64,000 nucleotides of DNA, taken from NCBI GenBank assembly GCA_964615765.1, contig CAZTQN010000020.1, forward strand, positions 1 through 64,000, read 5' to 3'. Positions 7,857 to 17,580 of this stretch are shown piece by piece (the first letter of the stretch is position 1; every line of letters starts with the position of its first letter). The stretch is from CAZTQN01 sp964615765 (GTDB taxonomy: Bacteria > Planctomycetota > Phycisphaerae > Phycisphaerales > UBA1924). Both the position numbers and the translations under genes were made by a program. Below the pieces are notes generated by a model. It did not search any database. It was not told the DNA's origin and saw nothing but the letters and a program-made list of their open reading frames with translations.

Positions 7857-9380
7857 TTGGCCCTGCTGAACTGGCGCAAGGATGGCGGCGACAAGAAGCC
7901 CCCGGAAGCAACCCCTTCCGGCGAGGGTGCGTTCGAGTTCTCGCCGGAGAAGGCCAAGCGCTTCTTCGACCGTGCGCAGACGATGCACGAGGCGACGAAC
8001 TTCTCGTACGCGATGCACATGTGGCTGCAAGGGCTGCGGTTCGAGCCGACGAACATGCCCGCGCTGAAGGGCTTCTTCGACGCGGCCGGCGCGTTCATGA
8101 ACTCCAAGGAAGGCGGCAAGGGCCCACCGAAGGAGACGTACAAAGAGTTCAGCGGGAAGGCGGACCTGGACAAGTACCTGCACGCCCTGCTGGACTGGAG
8201 CGCCCACCCGACGGAAGCCGCGTACGCGATCAAGGCCCTGGAGCGGGCGACGGGGCTGGGGCTGAAGGACCCGGCGGCGTGGATCGGCGAGCGGGCCCTC
8301 GGGGCCGCGATCCGCGACAAGAAGCCGCGGAAGGAGTACTTCGTCGCGATCATGCAGTCGCTGGCGAAGGCCGATCGGTTCGACCTGGCCGTGCAGGCAG
8401 GCGAACAGGCCGTCCGCATGGACCCGGCCGACGGCGCGCTGGCGGCGGAGGTCAAGAATCTCTCCGCCGAGGGCACGATGAAGCGCGGCGGGTTCGACCA
8501 GACGGGCGAGGAGGGCGGCTTCCGCGCCAACATCCGCGACGCCGCCAAACAGCGGCAACTCGACGAGAACGAGCGGCTCAGCAAGTCCGAGGACGTGCTG
8601 GAGCGCCAGATCGAGTCGGCCCGGGCCGCCCACGAGGCCAACCCCCTCGACAAGCCGCTGGCGCTCAAATACGTCGACCTGCTGCTGCAGCGGGATCAAG
8701 AAGCCGATCGCACCGCGGCGCTGGTCGTGCTCGACGAGATGTACCGCAAGACGCAGGAGTACCGCTTCCGCGAGCGGGCGGACGCGATCCGCCTGCGGCA
8801 GATGCGGGCCCGCCTGCGCGAGCTCAAGGCCGCGGCCGAGCTGCCCGGCGCGGGCGACGACGCCAAGGCGACGCTGAAGCAGGCGTACAAGGAGTTCCTG
8901 ATCGCGCAGATCAAGGCGGCCACCGCCTCGGTCGCGGCGTACCCGACCGACCTGCCGAAGAAGTTCGAGCTCGGCAAGCTGCTCTTCGAAGCCCGCAAGT
9001 TTGAGGATGCCATCGGGCTGTTCCAGGAAGCCCAGGCCGACCCGAAGACGCGGGCCGAGGTGCTCCGCTATCTCGGGCTGGCGTTCTCGGCGATCGGCTA
9101 CTTGGACGAAGCGATCGGCACGCTGCGCCAGGCGCTGAGCATGCACGCCGACCCGGACGACAAGACGGGCATGGAGCTGCGGTACGCGATGATGGACGCC
9201 CTGCGTGCCCGCGCGATCGAACAGCGGGCCCTGGCCGACGCCGAGGAGGCGTACAAGGTCGCCTCGGCGATCACCATCAAGCAGATCAACTTCCGCGACG
9301 TGCGCCAGAAGCGGGACGAACTGAAGGTGCTGGTGACGGAGCTCAAGTCGACCGGCGCGCCGCCCGCGGCCGGCGCGTAA
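7857..9380 (+). CDS. TPR-repeat protein
   Basis: This is a soluble 507-residue helical-repeat protein built of TPR-like pairs, for example FDRAQTMHEATNFSYAMHMW near the N-terminus and EVLRYLGLAFSAIGYLDEAI at about residues 400-420. No signal peptide or catalytic motif is seen. I place the start at TTG 7857 because a strong Shine-Dalgarno (GGAAGGAGA) lies seven bases upstream. The ATGs further upstream have none and would extend toward the divergent def gene. It probably acts as a scaffold; partners are unknown. The kdsB gene follows 44 bases later. Confidence 0.8.
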   Translation: MALLNWRKDGGDKKPPEATPSGEGAFEFSPEKAKRFFDRAQTMHEATNFSYAMHMWLQGLRFEPTNMPALKGFFDAAGAFMNSKEGGKGPPKETYKEFSGKADLDKYLHALLDWSAHPTEAAYAIKALERATGLGLKDPAAWIGERALGAAIRDKKPRKEYFVAIMQSLAKADRFDLAVQAGEQAVRMDPADGALAAEVKNLSAEGTMKRGGFDQTGEEGGFRANIRDAAKQRQLDENERLSKSEDVLERQIESARAAHEANPLDKPLALKYVDLLLQRDQEADRTAALVVLDEMYRKTQEYRFRERADAIRLRQMRARLRELKAAAELPGAGDDAKATLKQAYKEFLIAQIKAATASVAAYPTDLPKKFELGKLLFEARKFEDAIGLFQEAQADPKTRAEVLRYLGLAFSAIGYLDEAIGTLRQALSMHADPDDKTGMELRYAMMDALRARAIEQRALADAEEAYKVASAITIKQINFRDVRQKRDELKVLVTELKSTGAPPAAGA

Positions 9381-9424
9381 GCGGTCCGCGGTTCCTCGAA
9401 CACCCCCCCACTGCTTTACACCCG

Positions 9425-10219
9425 ATGAGGCGCGCGATCGCGATCATCCCCGCCCGTCTCGGCTCGACCCGCCTGCCGGGCAAGGTGCTGCTGGATCAGA
9501 CGGGGCACCCGCTCATTTGGCACGTGTGGTCCGCCGTGCGTGCGGCGTCGCGCGTCGAGGGCGTCGTGATCGCGACCGACAGCGCCCAAGTGCTCGACGC
9601 GGCCCGCGGCTTCGGGGCCGAGTGCGTCCTGACCAGCCCGGACCACCCCAACGGGACCAGCCGCCTGGATGAAGCCGCCTCGACGCTGGGCCTCGCAGAC
9701 GACGCACTGATCGTCAACGTGCAGGGCGACGAGCCGGAAGTCGAACCCGACGCGATCGACGCGGCGGCCGACGCGCTCATCGCGGGCGAGCGCCACGCCC
9801 ACGGGGCCAGCATCGGCACGGTCGCGGTCCCGTTCGGGGACGGCGACGACCCTCGCGACCCGGCGTGCGTGAAGGTCGTGCGCACGCTCGACGGCGCCGC
9901 GTTGTACTTCTCGCGCTCGCTGATCCCGTTCGATCGCGACGGCGTGCGGACCACGGACGCCGCGTCGAAGACCACGCCGCCGCTGTTGCGGCACGTCGGG
10001 CTGTACGCCTACCGCCGCGGCTTTCTGGCGCAGTACACGCGGCTGGCGCCCACGCCGCTGGAGCGGTTGGAGCAGCTCGAACAACTGCGTGCGCTCGAGC
10101 ACGGGCGGCGGATCATGGTCGCCGTACGCCCCGCCGCACGCGTCGGGATCGACACGCCGCAGCAGTACACGGCGTTCGTCGAACGCTGGCGCCGGCGCGG
10201 GGCGAGCGGGCCGCGCTAG
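9425..10219 (+). CDS. kdsB: 3-deoxy-manno-octulosonate cytidylyltransferase
   Basis: KdsB activates Kdo as CMP-Kdo for lipid A-core assembly. The 264-residue protein has the nucleotide-binding start IPARLGSTRLPGKVL, the VIATDSAQV strand and the metal-binding motif NVQGDEP. The substrate loop follows at YFSRSLIPFDRD, then HVGLYAYRRGFL and TPLERLEQLEQLRALEHG. It implies an outer membrane with Kdo-bearing lipopolysaccharide. It converges on the giant dockerin gene, and the two TAG stops share the palindrome CTAG. Confidence 0.96.
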   Translation: MRRAIAIIPARLGSTRLPGKVLLDQTGHPLIWHVWSAVRAASRVEGVVIATDSAQVLDAARGFGAECVLTSPDHPNGTSRLDEAASTLGLADDALIVNVQGDEPEVEPDAIDAAADALIAGERHAHGASIGTVAVPFGDGDDPRDPACVKVVRTLDGAALYFSRSLIPFDRDGVRTTDAASKTTPPLLRHVGLYAYRRGFLAQYTRLAPTPLERLEQLEQLRALEHGRRIMVAVRPAARVGIDTPQQYTAFVERWRRRGASGPR

Positions 10220-13200
10220 CAGCCCCTGAAGAACGCGGTGAGATAGTCGAACAGGTCCTGGATCGTCACCGATCCGCTGGCGTCGAAGTCGGCCGAGCGC
10301 GGGCAGGTCGGTCCGCCCGGGACGACGCACCCGCTGAACCAGGCGGTGAGGAAATCGAAGATGTCCTGGACGGAGAGGGCGCCGTCGGCGTTGATGTCCG
10401 CCGGGCACGCGCCGCGCGAGCGCACGCCGCGCAGCACGGGCCCCGGGCCGCGATCACTGAACGGCACGCCGAGGATCGGGCTGGGGGCAAGGTTGGTCAG
10501 CACGAGCAGATCCTTGCGCCCGTCAGTGTCGAGGTCGCTGCCATAACCGCCCGGCCCGAGCGACGCGGCGGTCCGCACGTTGTCGCCCACGAGCGCGTAC
10601 GGAGCCGTGCCGGCGGTCAGCGTGGGGTCTTCCGGTTGAACGGCGAGCGTCGCTTGGCCGACGGTGCCGTCGAAGTCATTGCGGAGCACGCGCACGCTGG
10701 CCGCACCGTTCGGGGCAGTGCCGAGCAGCGCGACGTCCACGTCGCGCAGACCAGCAAACCCCGGGGCGTTGTCGAGATCCGCGGTGATGACGCCGACCGG
10801 CGCGATGCCAAGGTCCAGGTTCGCCGCCGGTCGGAAGGCAAAGCCGGCTTGCCCGCGATCGAACAGGACCACGCTGACGGACGAGCCCGCAGCGTTCGCC
10901 ACCACCAGGTCTTCGCCCGTGGACGCGCCGAGCGGGGCCGCGGCGATGTCGGCCGGGCCGGCGCCGACGGGCAACTCCAGCCGCACGCCGGTCGAGAACA
11001 CGCCCGGCAAGGCCGTTGACTGGAGAACCGTCACCGTGCTCGCGCCCGGGTTGATGATCGCGAGGTCGAGGTCCTTGTCCTGATCCGGGTTGAACGACAC
11101 GACGCGTGTCGGCCCGCGCGGCCCGCCGGATTGCGACCCGCGCACCGAGAGCGGGACCTGTCGCGCGAGCTGCACCGTTCCCGGCGTGCTGGTGTTCAGA
11201 AGGACTTCGAGAGCGTCGTCATCGGTCGCGGCGGCGGCGATATCCAGCCGTCCCGTGCGGGCCAGGTCGGCGAGACACAGCCCGGCGGGACGACGCCCGA
11301 CGGGCACGACGACCGCTCCGCCCGGGAACACGCCGCCGCCGGAGGCCGATTGCAGGAACACGCGCACGTCGTTGTCCAGGCTGCTGGAGACGATCAGGTC
11401 GGCGCGGCTGTCGCCGTCGATGTCGCCGATCGCCAGGCCCCGCGGCTCGCGCCCGACGGTGATCTGCTGCGTCGGCCCCGGCACAAAGGCGATCTGTCCC
11501 GGCGCGGTGCTCGCGTTCAGGAGAATGAACACCGAGCCCGGCTGCGCGGCCCCGGCGGAGACCGCGACGGCGACGTCGGTCTTGCCGTCGGCGTTGACAT
11601 CGCCCTTGGCCCACGCGGTCGGCACGCCGGCGAGCGACGTCGGCGCCGGTGAGGTCAGATTCACCGCTCCGCCCAGCGAGCCGGTGGTGACGACGACCGA
11701 TCCCGAGCGGTTGTACTGCGTGCGCAGCGAGCGGGCATCGCCAGACGCGAGAGCCGGGAAGAACGCGACGTCGAACGCACGCGTGACCGACGCCGCCGTG
11801 AGCACCTCGGTGTTGATCGGCTGGTTGGGCGTCGGCAGGAAGCCGGGCGGGAAGCGGGCGATCAGGACGCCGCCCAGCTCGGCCGGTCCGCTGACGGCCA
11901 GCCGCCCGCCCGTGCTCGGCGTGCCGTCGCTCAGTTCGACCTCAAGCCGCCCGGAGCGCGGATCCGTTGGGGAGGGTGGGATCTGGCGGTAATCGCCCTG
12001 CACCGTCAGCACGCCGGCGGGCGAGCCGGGACGAACCACGCCGAAGTTGAACACGTCGGCCTGAACCAGGCCGGTCCCGGTCAGCACGCCGCGCTGCAGA
12101 ACATTGAGCGCGGGCGCGGCGATTGTTCCCTGAGACTGCACGGCGACCAGGGCGCTGCCGGCGTCCGACAAACCGACATCGATCGCCGACAGCGTCTCGT
12201 TCCACGTGCCCCCGGGGCCGATGGTGACTTGAGCGGCGCCGCCGCCCGTGCGTCCGAGGACGACGCGGTTCCCGGTGGTGCTGACCAACTGCCCGCCGGC
12301 CGACACGGTGATGCCCGCCGCGCCGAGGTCGCCGATGAGCAGGTCCTGCTGACGGGCGCGCCAGAGCGAACCGGCCCCGGAGATGACCACGCGCGCGTCG
12401 GCCCCCGGCGTGGATCCGACGGACAGCACGCGCGTGCTCACGGGTGATTCCAGCACCCCGCCGCCGGTGATGCGGATCTCTCCGCCTGCGGCTGTGCCCG
12501 CAGAGGGGAAGAGCCCGACGCCGAGATAACTGTCTTCCTCAAACCCGTAGCGCAGGCGCGCTCCATCGCGCACTTGCAGCAGCCCGGGCGAGCGCACCCC
12601 GACTTCGACGCTCCCGTTGATCACCGCGGTCAGCCCCGCGTCGCGCACGCTGAACTCGCTGGGCGCGCTCGCGATGATGCCGGGCTCAAGGCCGACCGAG
12701 AGGCTCGACGCCGTGAACGTGGCCGGGTCGTTGCCCGTGGGGTTGCGCAGCAGCAGCCGCGGCTCAACGTTCATCGCATTCGCGCGGGCCCCGACGCCAA
12801 CGGGCGGCTGTGACGCCGACGAGCCGCCGGTGAGCGTGACCGCGTTGCCGCCGAGGTTGATCGTGACCTGGTCGGTGTTGCTGATGAGCCGGCGCGCGAC
12901 CAGCGGCGCGGCGAGATTGACCTGGTACGTCGGCCCCTGCGGAATGCCCGCTTCGACCTCGTCGAACACGACGATCTGATCCGCCGCCGGCGTGGCGCCG
13001 CAGGCCCAGTTCTCCGCCAGGCCGGCGTTCCCACCGCCGCCCGGCACCGCCCACACCGATCGCGACGGCGGGCCCCACACCGCGAAGTTCGGGCTGAAGC
13101 GCCCGCCCGCGGTGGAGAAAGACCCGCCCACCACGACCAACTCCGGCGTCAACCCGGCGGGGTCGAAGACGCCCAGTGCGTCGACGGGCGCGTTGATGCC

Positions 13201-15357
13201 GCTGCCGAGCGGCGCCCAGGCGAAGCCGTCGTATTGCGCGATGTTGATCGCGCCGTCGCCGGTGGCGCCGGAGAGCGTGAACCGGCCGGCGACGATCAGC
13301 CGGGATCCACCGACACCACCCACCGTGGTCGTCATCGCGAGGGCTTGTCCGCCTTCGCCCAGCCCGATGGGTCCGAGTCCGGGCGCCGGGTTCCAGCGCA
13401 AGCCGTCCCACCGCGCGATGCCGTTGACCACCTGGTTGCCCGTGCAGCAGAACGGCCCGCCGACGTACAGGCTGCCGTTGAAGACCGCCATCGACCGGAC
13501 CGTCCAATTGATGGTGCCGCCGGTCACCGAGTCGGCGAGCGGGCGCCACTCGATCCCGTTCCATCGCGCAAGGTACTGCGCACTGGCGCCGGCGCGGATG
13601 TTCCCGCCGGCGATCAGCTCGCCGGCGTAGTTCGTGAGCGCGTACGTGGTCGGCGGCACGTTGCTGGTGATGCCCTGCACGCCTGTTCCGAGCGGCGCGA
13701 ACGCCGCGCCGTCCCACGCGGCGATCCCTGCGCACGCCACCCCGCCGGCCTCGGCGAACTGCCCGGCGAGGATGAGCCGCGTGCCGAACGTACCGAGCGC
13801 GATGACGGGCCCGTCAGTGCCTTCGCCGGTTGTTCCGGCGAGCGAACGCCACTGCACGCCGTCCCACCGGGCAACATGACGCACGGCCTGATCACCCGCG
13901 CGAAGAAACTGCCCGCCCGCGATCAACTCGCCGGCGAACACGCCGACGGCGTTCACGCCCGGGCTCTCGCCGGGCCGGTTCCATTCGCTCACACCGGGAC
14001 GCTGCCCGGCGGTCTGAAGCGTGGACCATCGCACGCCGTCCCACGCGGCGACGTTGTTGACGTCCAGGTCGTCGGCGCGCAGGTAGTACCCGCCCGCGAT
14101 GAGCCGCCCGTTGTACGTCGTCAACGCGGCGACGGAGTTGTTGGGCCCGACGTTGCCGCGTTCGCTCAGCAGCGGGCCCCACGTCCCGGCGATGGGCACC
14201 GCCGGGTCGGTCGCCGCCGCGCTGAGCGTGAAGCGAGCGATCTGGTTGACGGCGACGCCGCCGGCGCGACGGAACACGCCCGCGGCGACGACATGCCGCG
14301 CATCGATCGCCGACACGGTCCAGACGGCGGCGTCGACGCCCTGCCCGCCGGAGTCGTTCAGCGGCGACCATCCGGACGGCGCCCACGCGGCGATGTTCGA
14401 CGCCGGCGCGCCGCCCGCCGAGTTGAACGTACCGCCGACGATCAGCCGCTCGCCGAGTGTCGTGATGGAGCGCACTTGGGCGTTGCCCGCGCTCGCCGCG
14501 ACACCGACCGTTCCGCTGGGCGAGGCAAGGCCCGACCACGCCTGCCCGTTCCACCGCGCGATGTTGTTGACCTGTGTCGATCCGGCGAACTCGAACTGCC
14601 CGCCGACATACAGCGTGGTGCCGGAGACGTGGGCGCACAGCACGGCGCCGCTCGGCGGGCCGGCGGTCAGCGCTTCCCACCCGCCCGGCCTGAGCGCGTA
14701 CATCCGCGTCGTGTCGCTCGTAAACCCGCCGACGGCGATGAGTTCGTTGTTGAGCACCGCGAGCGGACCAACGGGCGCTCCGCCCGGCGCGTTGAGCGTG
14801 CTCACTGGCGCCCACGCCGCCCCGTCCCAGACGCTGACGACGCGGCTCTGGCTGGCGGGTGACACATCATGCTCGGCGACCAGCAGGTTGCCCCACACGA
14901 GCAGTCGCGCCACCGGCCCGCTCACGCCGGCCGCCAGCGGCGTCCACCCGCTCGGACCCAGCCTGGCGATATAGCCCGCGGGCGCACCGCTCGCCTGCGT
15001 GAAGTTCCCCGCCACAACCAACTGGTTGGCGTACACCGCGACGGACGTGACCTGCTCTCCGAACGCGCCTTGCCCGAGCGGCGCCAGCGCTCGCCACGTG
15101 CCGGTATCCCACAGCGCGGTCAGCGACGCGAGCGTCGCGCCGGCACCGCTGAAACTCCCACCAACCACCACCGCCGGCAATCGCGGCCCGGATCCGTCTT
15201 CATCCCACGGCGCCACCACGTTGACCGCGCTGTTCACGCCCGGGATGCTGCCGCCCTCGCGCCACTGCTGGCACACGGGCTGCGCCGCTGCGTGCCCCGC
15301 CGCCGCACCAACGCACAGCGCGGCCGAAGCGATGGCCCTGATCCAGGTCCAGCCCAT
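10216..15357 (-). CDS. Giant secreted repeat protein with GC-type dockerin C-terminus
   Basis: This 1,713-residue secreted protein starts with a Sec signal peptide (IRAIASAALCVGAAAGHAAA). Residues about 30-800 are repeats of roughly 50 residues of the kind IARWNGQAWSGLAS plus LIVGGTFNSAGG, a beta-propeller-like pattern. Next come beta-helix repeats of the autotransporter/PEP-CTERM-associated type (GAAGITVSAGGQLVSTTG). FG-GAP/VCBS-like repeats follow (GDVNADGKTDVAV, GDIDGDSRADLIV). The last 65 residues are two dockerin-like EF-hand segments (DINADGALSVQDIFDFLTAW, DFDASGSVTIQDLFDYLTAF), each ending in GC. The start at 15357 has GGAGG seven bases upstream. It is probably a surface-anchored adhesin or matrix protein. 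Confidence 0.85.
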   Translation of the reverse strand: MGWTWIRAIASAALCVGAAAGHAAAQPVCQQWREGGSIPGVNSAVNVVAPWDEDGSGPRLPAVVVGGSFSGAGATLASLTALWDTGTWRALAPLGQGAFGEQVTSVAVYANQLVVAGNFTQASGAPAGYIARLGPSGWTPLAAGVSGPVARLLVWGNLLVAEHDVSPASQSRVVSVWDGAAWAPVSTLNAPGGAPVGPLAVLNNELIAVGGFTSDTTRMYALRPGGWEALTAGPPSGAVLCAHVSGTTLYVGGQFEFAGSTQVNNIARWNGQAWSGLASPSGTVGVAASAGNAQVRSITTLGERLIVGGTFNSAGGAPASNIAAWAPSGWSPLNDSGGQGVDAAVWTVSAIDARHVVAAGVFRRAGGVAVNQIARFTLSAAATDPAVPIAGTWGPLLSERGNVGPNNSVAALTTYNGRLIAGGYYLRADDLDVNNVAAWDGVRWSTLQTAGQRPGVSEWNRPGESPGVNAVGVFAGELIAGGQFLRAGDQAVRHVARWDGVQWRSLAGTTGEGTDGPVIALGTFGTRLILAGQFAEAGGVACAGIAAWDGAAFAPLGTGVQGITSNVPPTTYALTNYAGELIAGGNIRAGASAQYLARWNGIEWRPLADSVTGGTINWTVRSMAVFNGSLYVGGPFCCTGNQVVNGIARWDGLRWNPAPGLGPIGLGEGGQALAMTTTVGGVGGSRLIVAGRFTLSGATGDGAINIAQYDGFAWAPLGSGINAPVDALGVFDPAGLTPELVVVGGSFSTAGGRFSPNFAVWGPPSRSVWAVPGGGGNAGLAENWACGATPAADQIVVFDEVEAGIPQGPTYQVNLAAPLVARRLISNTDQVTINLGGNAVTLTGGSSASQPPVGVGARANAMNVEPRLLLRNPTGNDPATFTASSLSVGLEPGIIASAPSEFSVRDAGLTAVINGSVEVGVRSPGLLQVRDGARLRYGFEEDSYLGVGLFPSAGTAAGGEIRITGGGVLESPVSTRVLSVGSTPGADARVVISGAGSLWRARQQDLLIGDLGAAGITVSAGGQLVSTTGNRVVLGRTGGGAAQVTIGPGGTWNETLSAIDVGLSDAGSALVAVQSQGTIAAPALNVLQRGVLTGTGLVQADVFNFGVVRPGSPAGVLTVQGDYRQIPPSPTDPRSGRLEVELSDGTPSTGGRLAVSGPAELGGVLIARFPPGFLPTPNQPINTEVLTAASVTRAFDVAFFPALASGDARSLRTQYNRSGSVVVTTGSLGGAVNLTSPAPTSLAGVPTAWAKGDVNADGKTDVAVAVSAGAAQPGSVFILLNASTAPGQIAFVPGPTQQITVGREPRGLAIGDIDGDSRADLIVSSSLDNDVRVFLQSASGGGVFPGGAVVVPVGRRPAGLCLADLARTGRLDIAAAATDDDALEVLLNTSTPGTVQLARQVPLSVRGSQSGGPRGPTRVVSFNPDQDKDLDLAIINPGASTVTVLQSTALPGVFSTGVRLELPVGAGPADIAAAPLGASTGEDLVVANAAGSSVSVVLFDRGQAGFAFRPAANLDLGIAPVGVITADLDNAPGFAGLRDVDVALLGTAPNGAASVRVLRNDFDGTVGQATLAVQPEDPTLTAGTAPYALVGDNVRTAASLGPGGYGSDLDTDGRKDLLVLTNLAPSPILGVPFSDRGPGPVLRGVRSRGACPADINADGALSVQDIFDFLTAWFSGCVVPGGPTCPRSADFDASGSVTIQDLFDYLTAFFRGC

Positions 15358-15515
15358 GGTCGTACCTCCACGAACCCGAGACGAGATGACTCCCCGGAAC
15401 AAGTGTAGGCCGGCGTATACGGGGACTTCCCTGACAATCTCGTGGGAGGTGGCAAGCTCTGACCGTCGTCATGGCGTTGACTGATTCTGTGGCGCGCGGT
15501 ACGACTCATTCGCCC

Positions 15516-16073
15516 ATGACCCCGACCGACCACACGGACCCGATCGTCGCGCGTGCGCGTGCGATGGCGGTGGCGATGCACGACGGGTGCGGGCACACGC
15601 GCTCGGACGGTGCGCCGTACTGGACGCATCCGGAGCGGGTGGTGGCGACGCTGGCGAGCTTTGGTCAGCCCGGCGCGGTGCTCGCCGCGGCGTGGTTGCA
15701 CGATGTCCCGGAAGACTGCCCGGCGACGCTCGCCGAATGCCGGGCGATGCTGGAGCGGATCGGGCGGGAGTTCGGGCCGGAAGTGGCCGGGCTTGTGGGC
15801 GAGGTCACGAACTTCTCCACGCCGGACGAGACGCTTGAGGTCAAGCAAGCCCGCCTGCGCGAGCATGCGCGTTCGATGAGCCACGGAGCGAAGTGGATCA
15901 AACTCGCCGACCGGTGGGACAACATCGGCGGGATGGACGGCTGGAGCGCCGACAAGAAGCGCCGATACGCGCAGGCGACGGTGCTGCTGCTGGAGGCGCT
16001 CGCGCCGCTGCCGGCGGGGTCGGAGCCACTGGCGCGGCAGATCGCGGACAAAGCCGCGGCGGTGCTGGGGTGA
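15516..16073 (+). CDS. HD-domain phosphohydrolase, MESH1/SpoT-hydrolase-like
   Basis: This is a 185-residue stand-alone HD domain. Metal-binding positions are visible as YWTHPERVV (first His), AAWLHDVPED (the HD pair) and KLADRWDNIGG (the distal Asp). This arrangement matches the hydrolase half of RelA/SpoT and the small alarmone hydrolases, which remove pyrophosphate from (p)ppGpp. No synthetase, TGS or ACT domain is attached. The start could also be ATG 15471; neither has a clear Shine-Dalgarno. Alarmone hydrolysis is inferred from the motif pattern, and another nucleotide substrate is possible. Confidence 0.75.
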   Translation: MTPTDHTDPIVARARAMAVAMHDGCGHTRSDGAPYWTHPERVVATLASFGQPGAVLAAAWLHDVPEDCPATLAECRAMLERIGREFGPEVAGLVGEVTNFSTPDETLEVKQARLREHARSMSHGAKWIKLADRWDNIGGMDGWSADKKRRYAQATVLLLEALAPLPAGSEPLARQIADKAAAVLG

Positions 16074-16089
16074 ATCGCGCGATGGCGGC

Positions 16090-17580
16090 TTAGTCGGCGG
16101 GGACGCAGCGTCCCGTCGCCCACGTGCGGAGCGCGGCCATCCGTTCGGCCATCGTTACGCTCAGCGGGGGTGAGGCCTCCATCGAGCGCACAACGTCGGC
16201 CGTCTGCAGTTCACACCCCTCGGCGTGCGCGTCGTGCAAGGCCGCGATGATGGCCTGCTCGATCTCGGCCCCGCTGAAGCCGGCGCTCGTGCGGACGAGT
16301 TCGGCGATGTCGAACTCGTCCGGGTTGCGCCGACGGCGCTTGAGGTGAATACGGACAATCTCTTCCCGGGCGGCCTCGCCGGGAAGGTCGACGAAGAAGA
16401 TCTCGTCGAAGCGGCCCTTGCGAAGGAGTTCGGGCGGCAGAGCCTCGATGTCGTTGGCGGTCGCAACGAGGAAGACGGGGCTGCGGTGCTCCTGCATCCA
16501 GGTCAGCAGTTCGCCGAACATGCGGCGCGACAGCCCGCCGTCGCTGCTCTGCGAAGCCGACGACGCGAACGCCTTCTCGATTTCGTCAATCCAAAGAACG
16601 ATCGGCGCCATGCGTTCAGCCTGCGCGAAGGCCAGACGCAGGCGGCGCTCGCTCTCGCCGATGTAGCGGTCGTACAACCGGCCGACGTCCATGCGCAGCA
16701 GCGGGCGGCTCCACGCGGTGGCGACGGCCTTGGCGCACAGGCTCTTGCCCCCGCCCTGCACGCCCAGCAGCAGGATGCCCCGCGGCGGGACAAGCCCGAA
16801 GTTCTCGGCGTCGCGCGACAGCGCACCGGCCCGCTTGCTCAACCACTTCTTCAGCGTCACCATCCCGCCGATGTCGTCCATCGCCTGCGGCGCGTCGACC
16901 GGCTCGAGCACGCCGTCGCCCTGCAGCAGGCGGCGCTTGCCCTTCAGCACGGTGGGCAGGTCCTTCGCGCACAGGCGCAGGTCGTTGAAGACGGCCTCCG
17001 CGACCAGCTGGCCCGCCTGACGCCGCGTCAGCCCGCGCAGGTTCGCGACCAGCATCGCCAGGTCCTGGCGCGAAATCTCCGCGACGGCCCGGTGCTCCCG
17101 ATGCAGACGCTGATAGGTGCTGCGCACGACCTGCTCGAGGGCCGCCTCGTCAGGCAATGGGACGTCGACGCGCGTCGAGACGGACGCCACGACCGGGACC
17201 GACGCCTCGCTGTGGTCGATCATCACCACCGACCCGCCCGTGCGGTCGCACGCCAGCAGCAGTTCCCGCCACGCTCGCAGCGTCCGCTCGTCCTGGGCGA
17301 GATACGGCACGATGTCGAGCAGGACGAACAGCGTCGGCTTGTCCTCTCGGGCCATGTGCAGGAGCGCGGCGCCCGCGTTCTCCGTCCCGGGCTTGGCGGT
17401 CGGCCCGCTGACGAGCCCGTCGAAGACACCCTGCACCGCCGTCCACGCGCGCACGGGCAGGCCGAGCTTCATCGCCGCGTGGTTGACTTCGACCCGCGCC
17501 TCGTCCTCTTCGGGCGTGACCAGGCGGATGCACCGCGTGCCCGCACGCACCAGGTCGTGAATCTCGCTGGCGAGGTTCAT
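16090..17580 (-). CDS. AAA ATPase, Ycf46-like
   Basis: This is a 496-residue AAA ATPase. The N-terminal half (MNLASEIHDLVRAGTRCIRL, then VQGVFDGLVSG and FVLLDIVPYL) is a degenerate ATPase-like domain seen in the Ycf46 group. The C-terminal half is a full AAA module: Walker A GVQGGGKS, Walker B IVLWIDEIEKAF, the sensor strand VFLVATAND and an arginine-finger region ELLRKGRFDEIFFVDLP. It lacks membrane segments and a peptidase domain, so it is a remodelling ATPase rather than FtsH. Its ATG overlaps the stop of the oxidoreductase gene (ATGA). The substrate is unknown. Confidence 0.85.
   Translation of the reverse strand: MNLASEIHDLVRAGTRCIRLVTPEEDEARVEVNHAAMKLGLPVRAWTAVQGVFDGLVSGPTAKPGTENAGAALLHMAREDKPTLFVLLDIVPYLAQDERTLRAWRELLLACDRTGGSVVMIDHSEASVPVVASVSTRVDVPLPDEAALEQVVRSTYQRLHREHRAVAEISRQDLAMLVANLRGLTRRQAGQLVAEAVFNDLRLCAKDLPTVLKGKRRLLQGDGVLEPVDAPQAMDDIGGMVTLKKWLSKRAGALSRDAENFGLVPPRGILLLGVQGGGKSLCAKAVATAWSRPLLRMDVGRLYDRYIGESERRLRLAFAQAERMAPIVLWIDEIEKAFASSASQSSDGGLSRRMFGELLTWMQEHRSPVFLVATANDIEALPPELLRKGRFDEIFFVDLPGEAAREEIVRIHLKRRRRNPDEFDIAELVRTSAGFSGAEIEQAIIAALHDAHAEGCELQTADVVRSMEASPPLSVTMAERMAALRTWATGRCVPAD

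Noticed and set aside
13234..14862. 542-codon plus-strand open frame inside the giant dockerin gene
   Set aside because: It is antisense to the repeat region of the secreted protein and shows only low-complexity Arg/Pro/Asp sequence.
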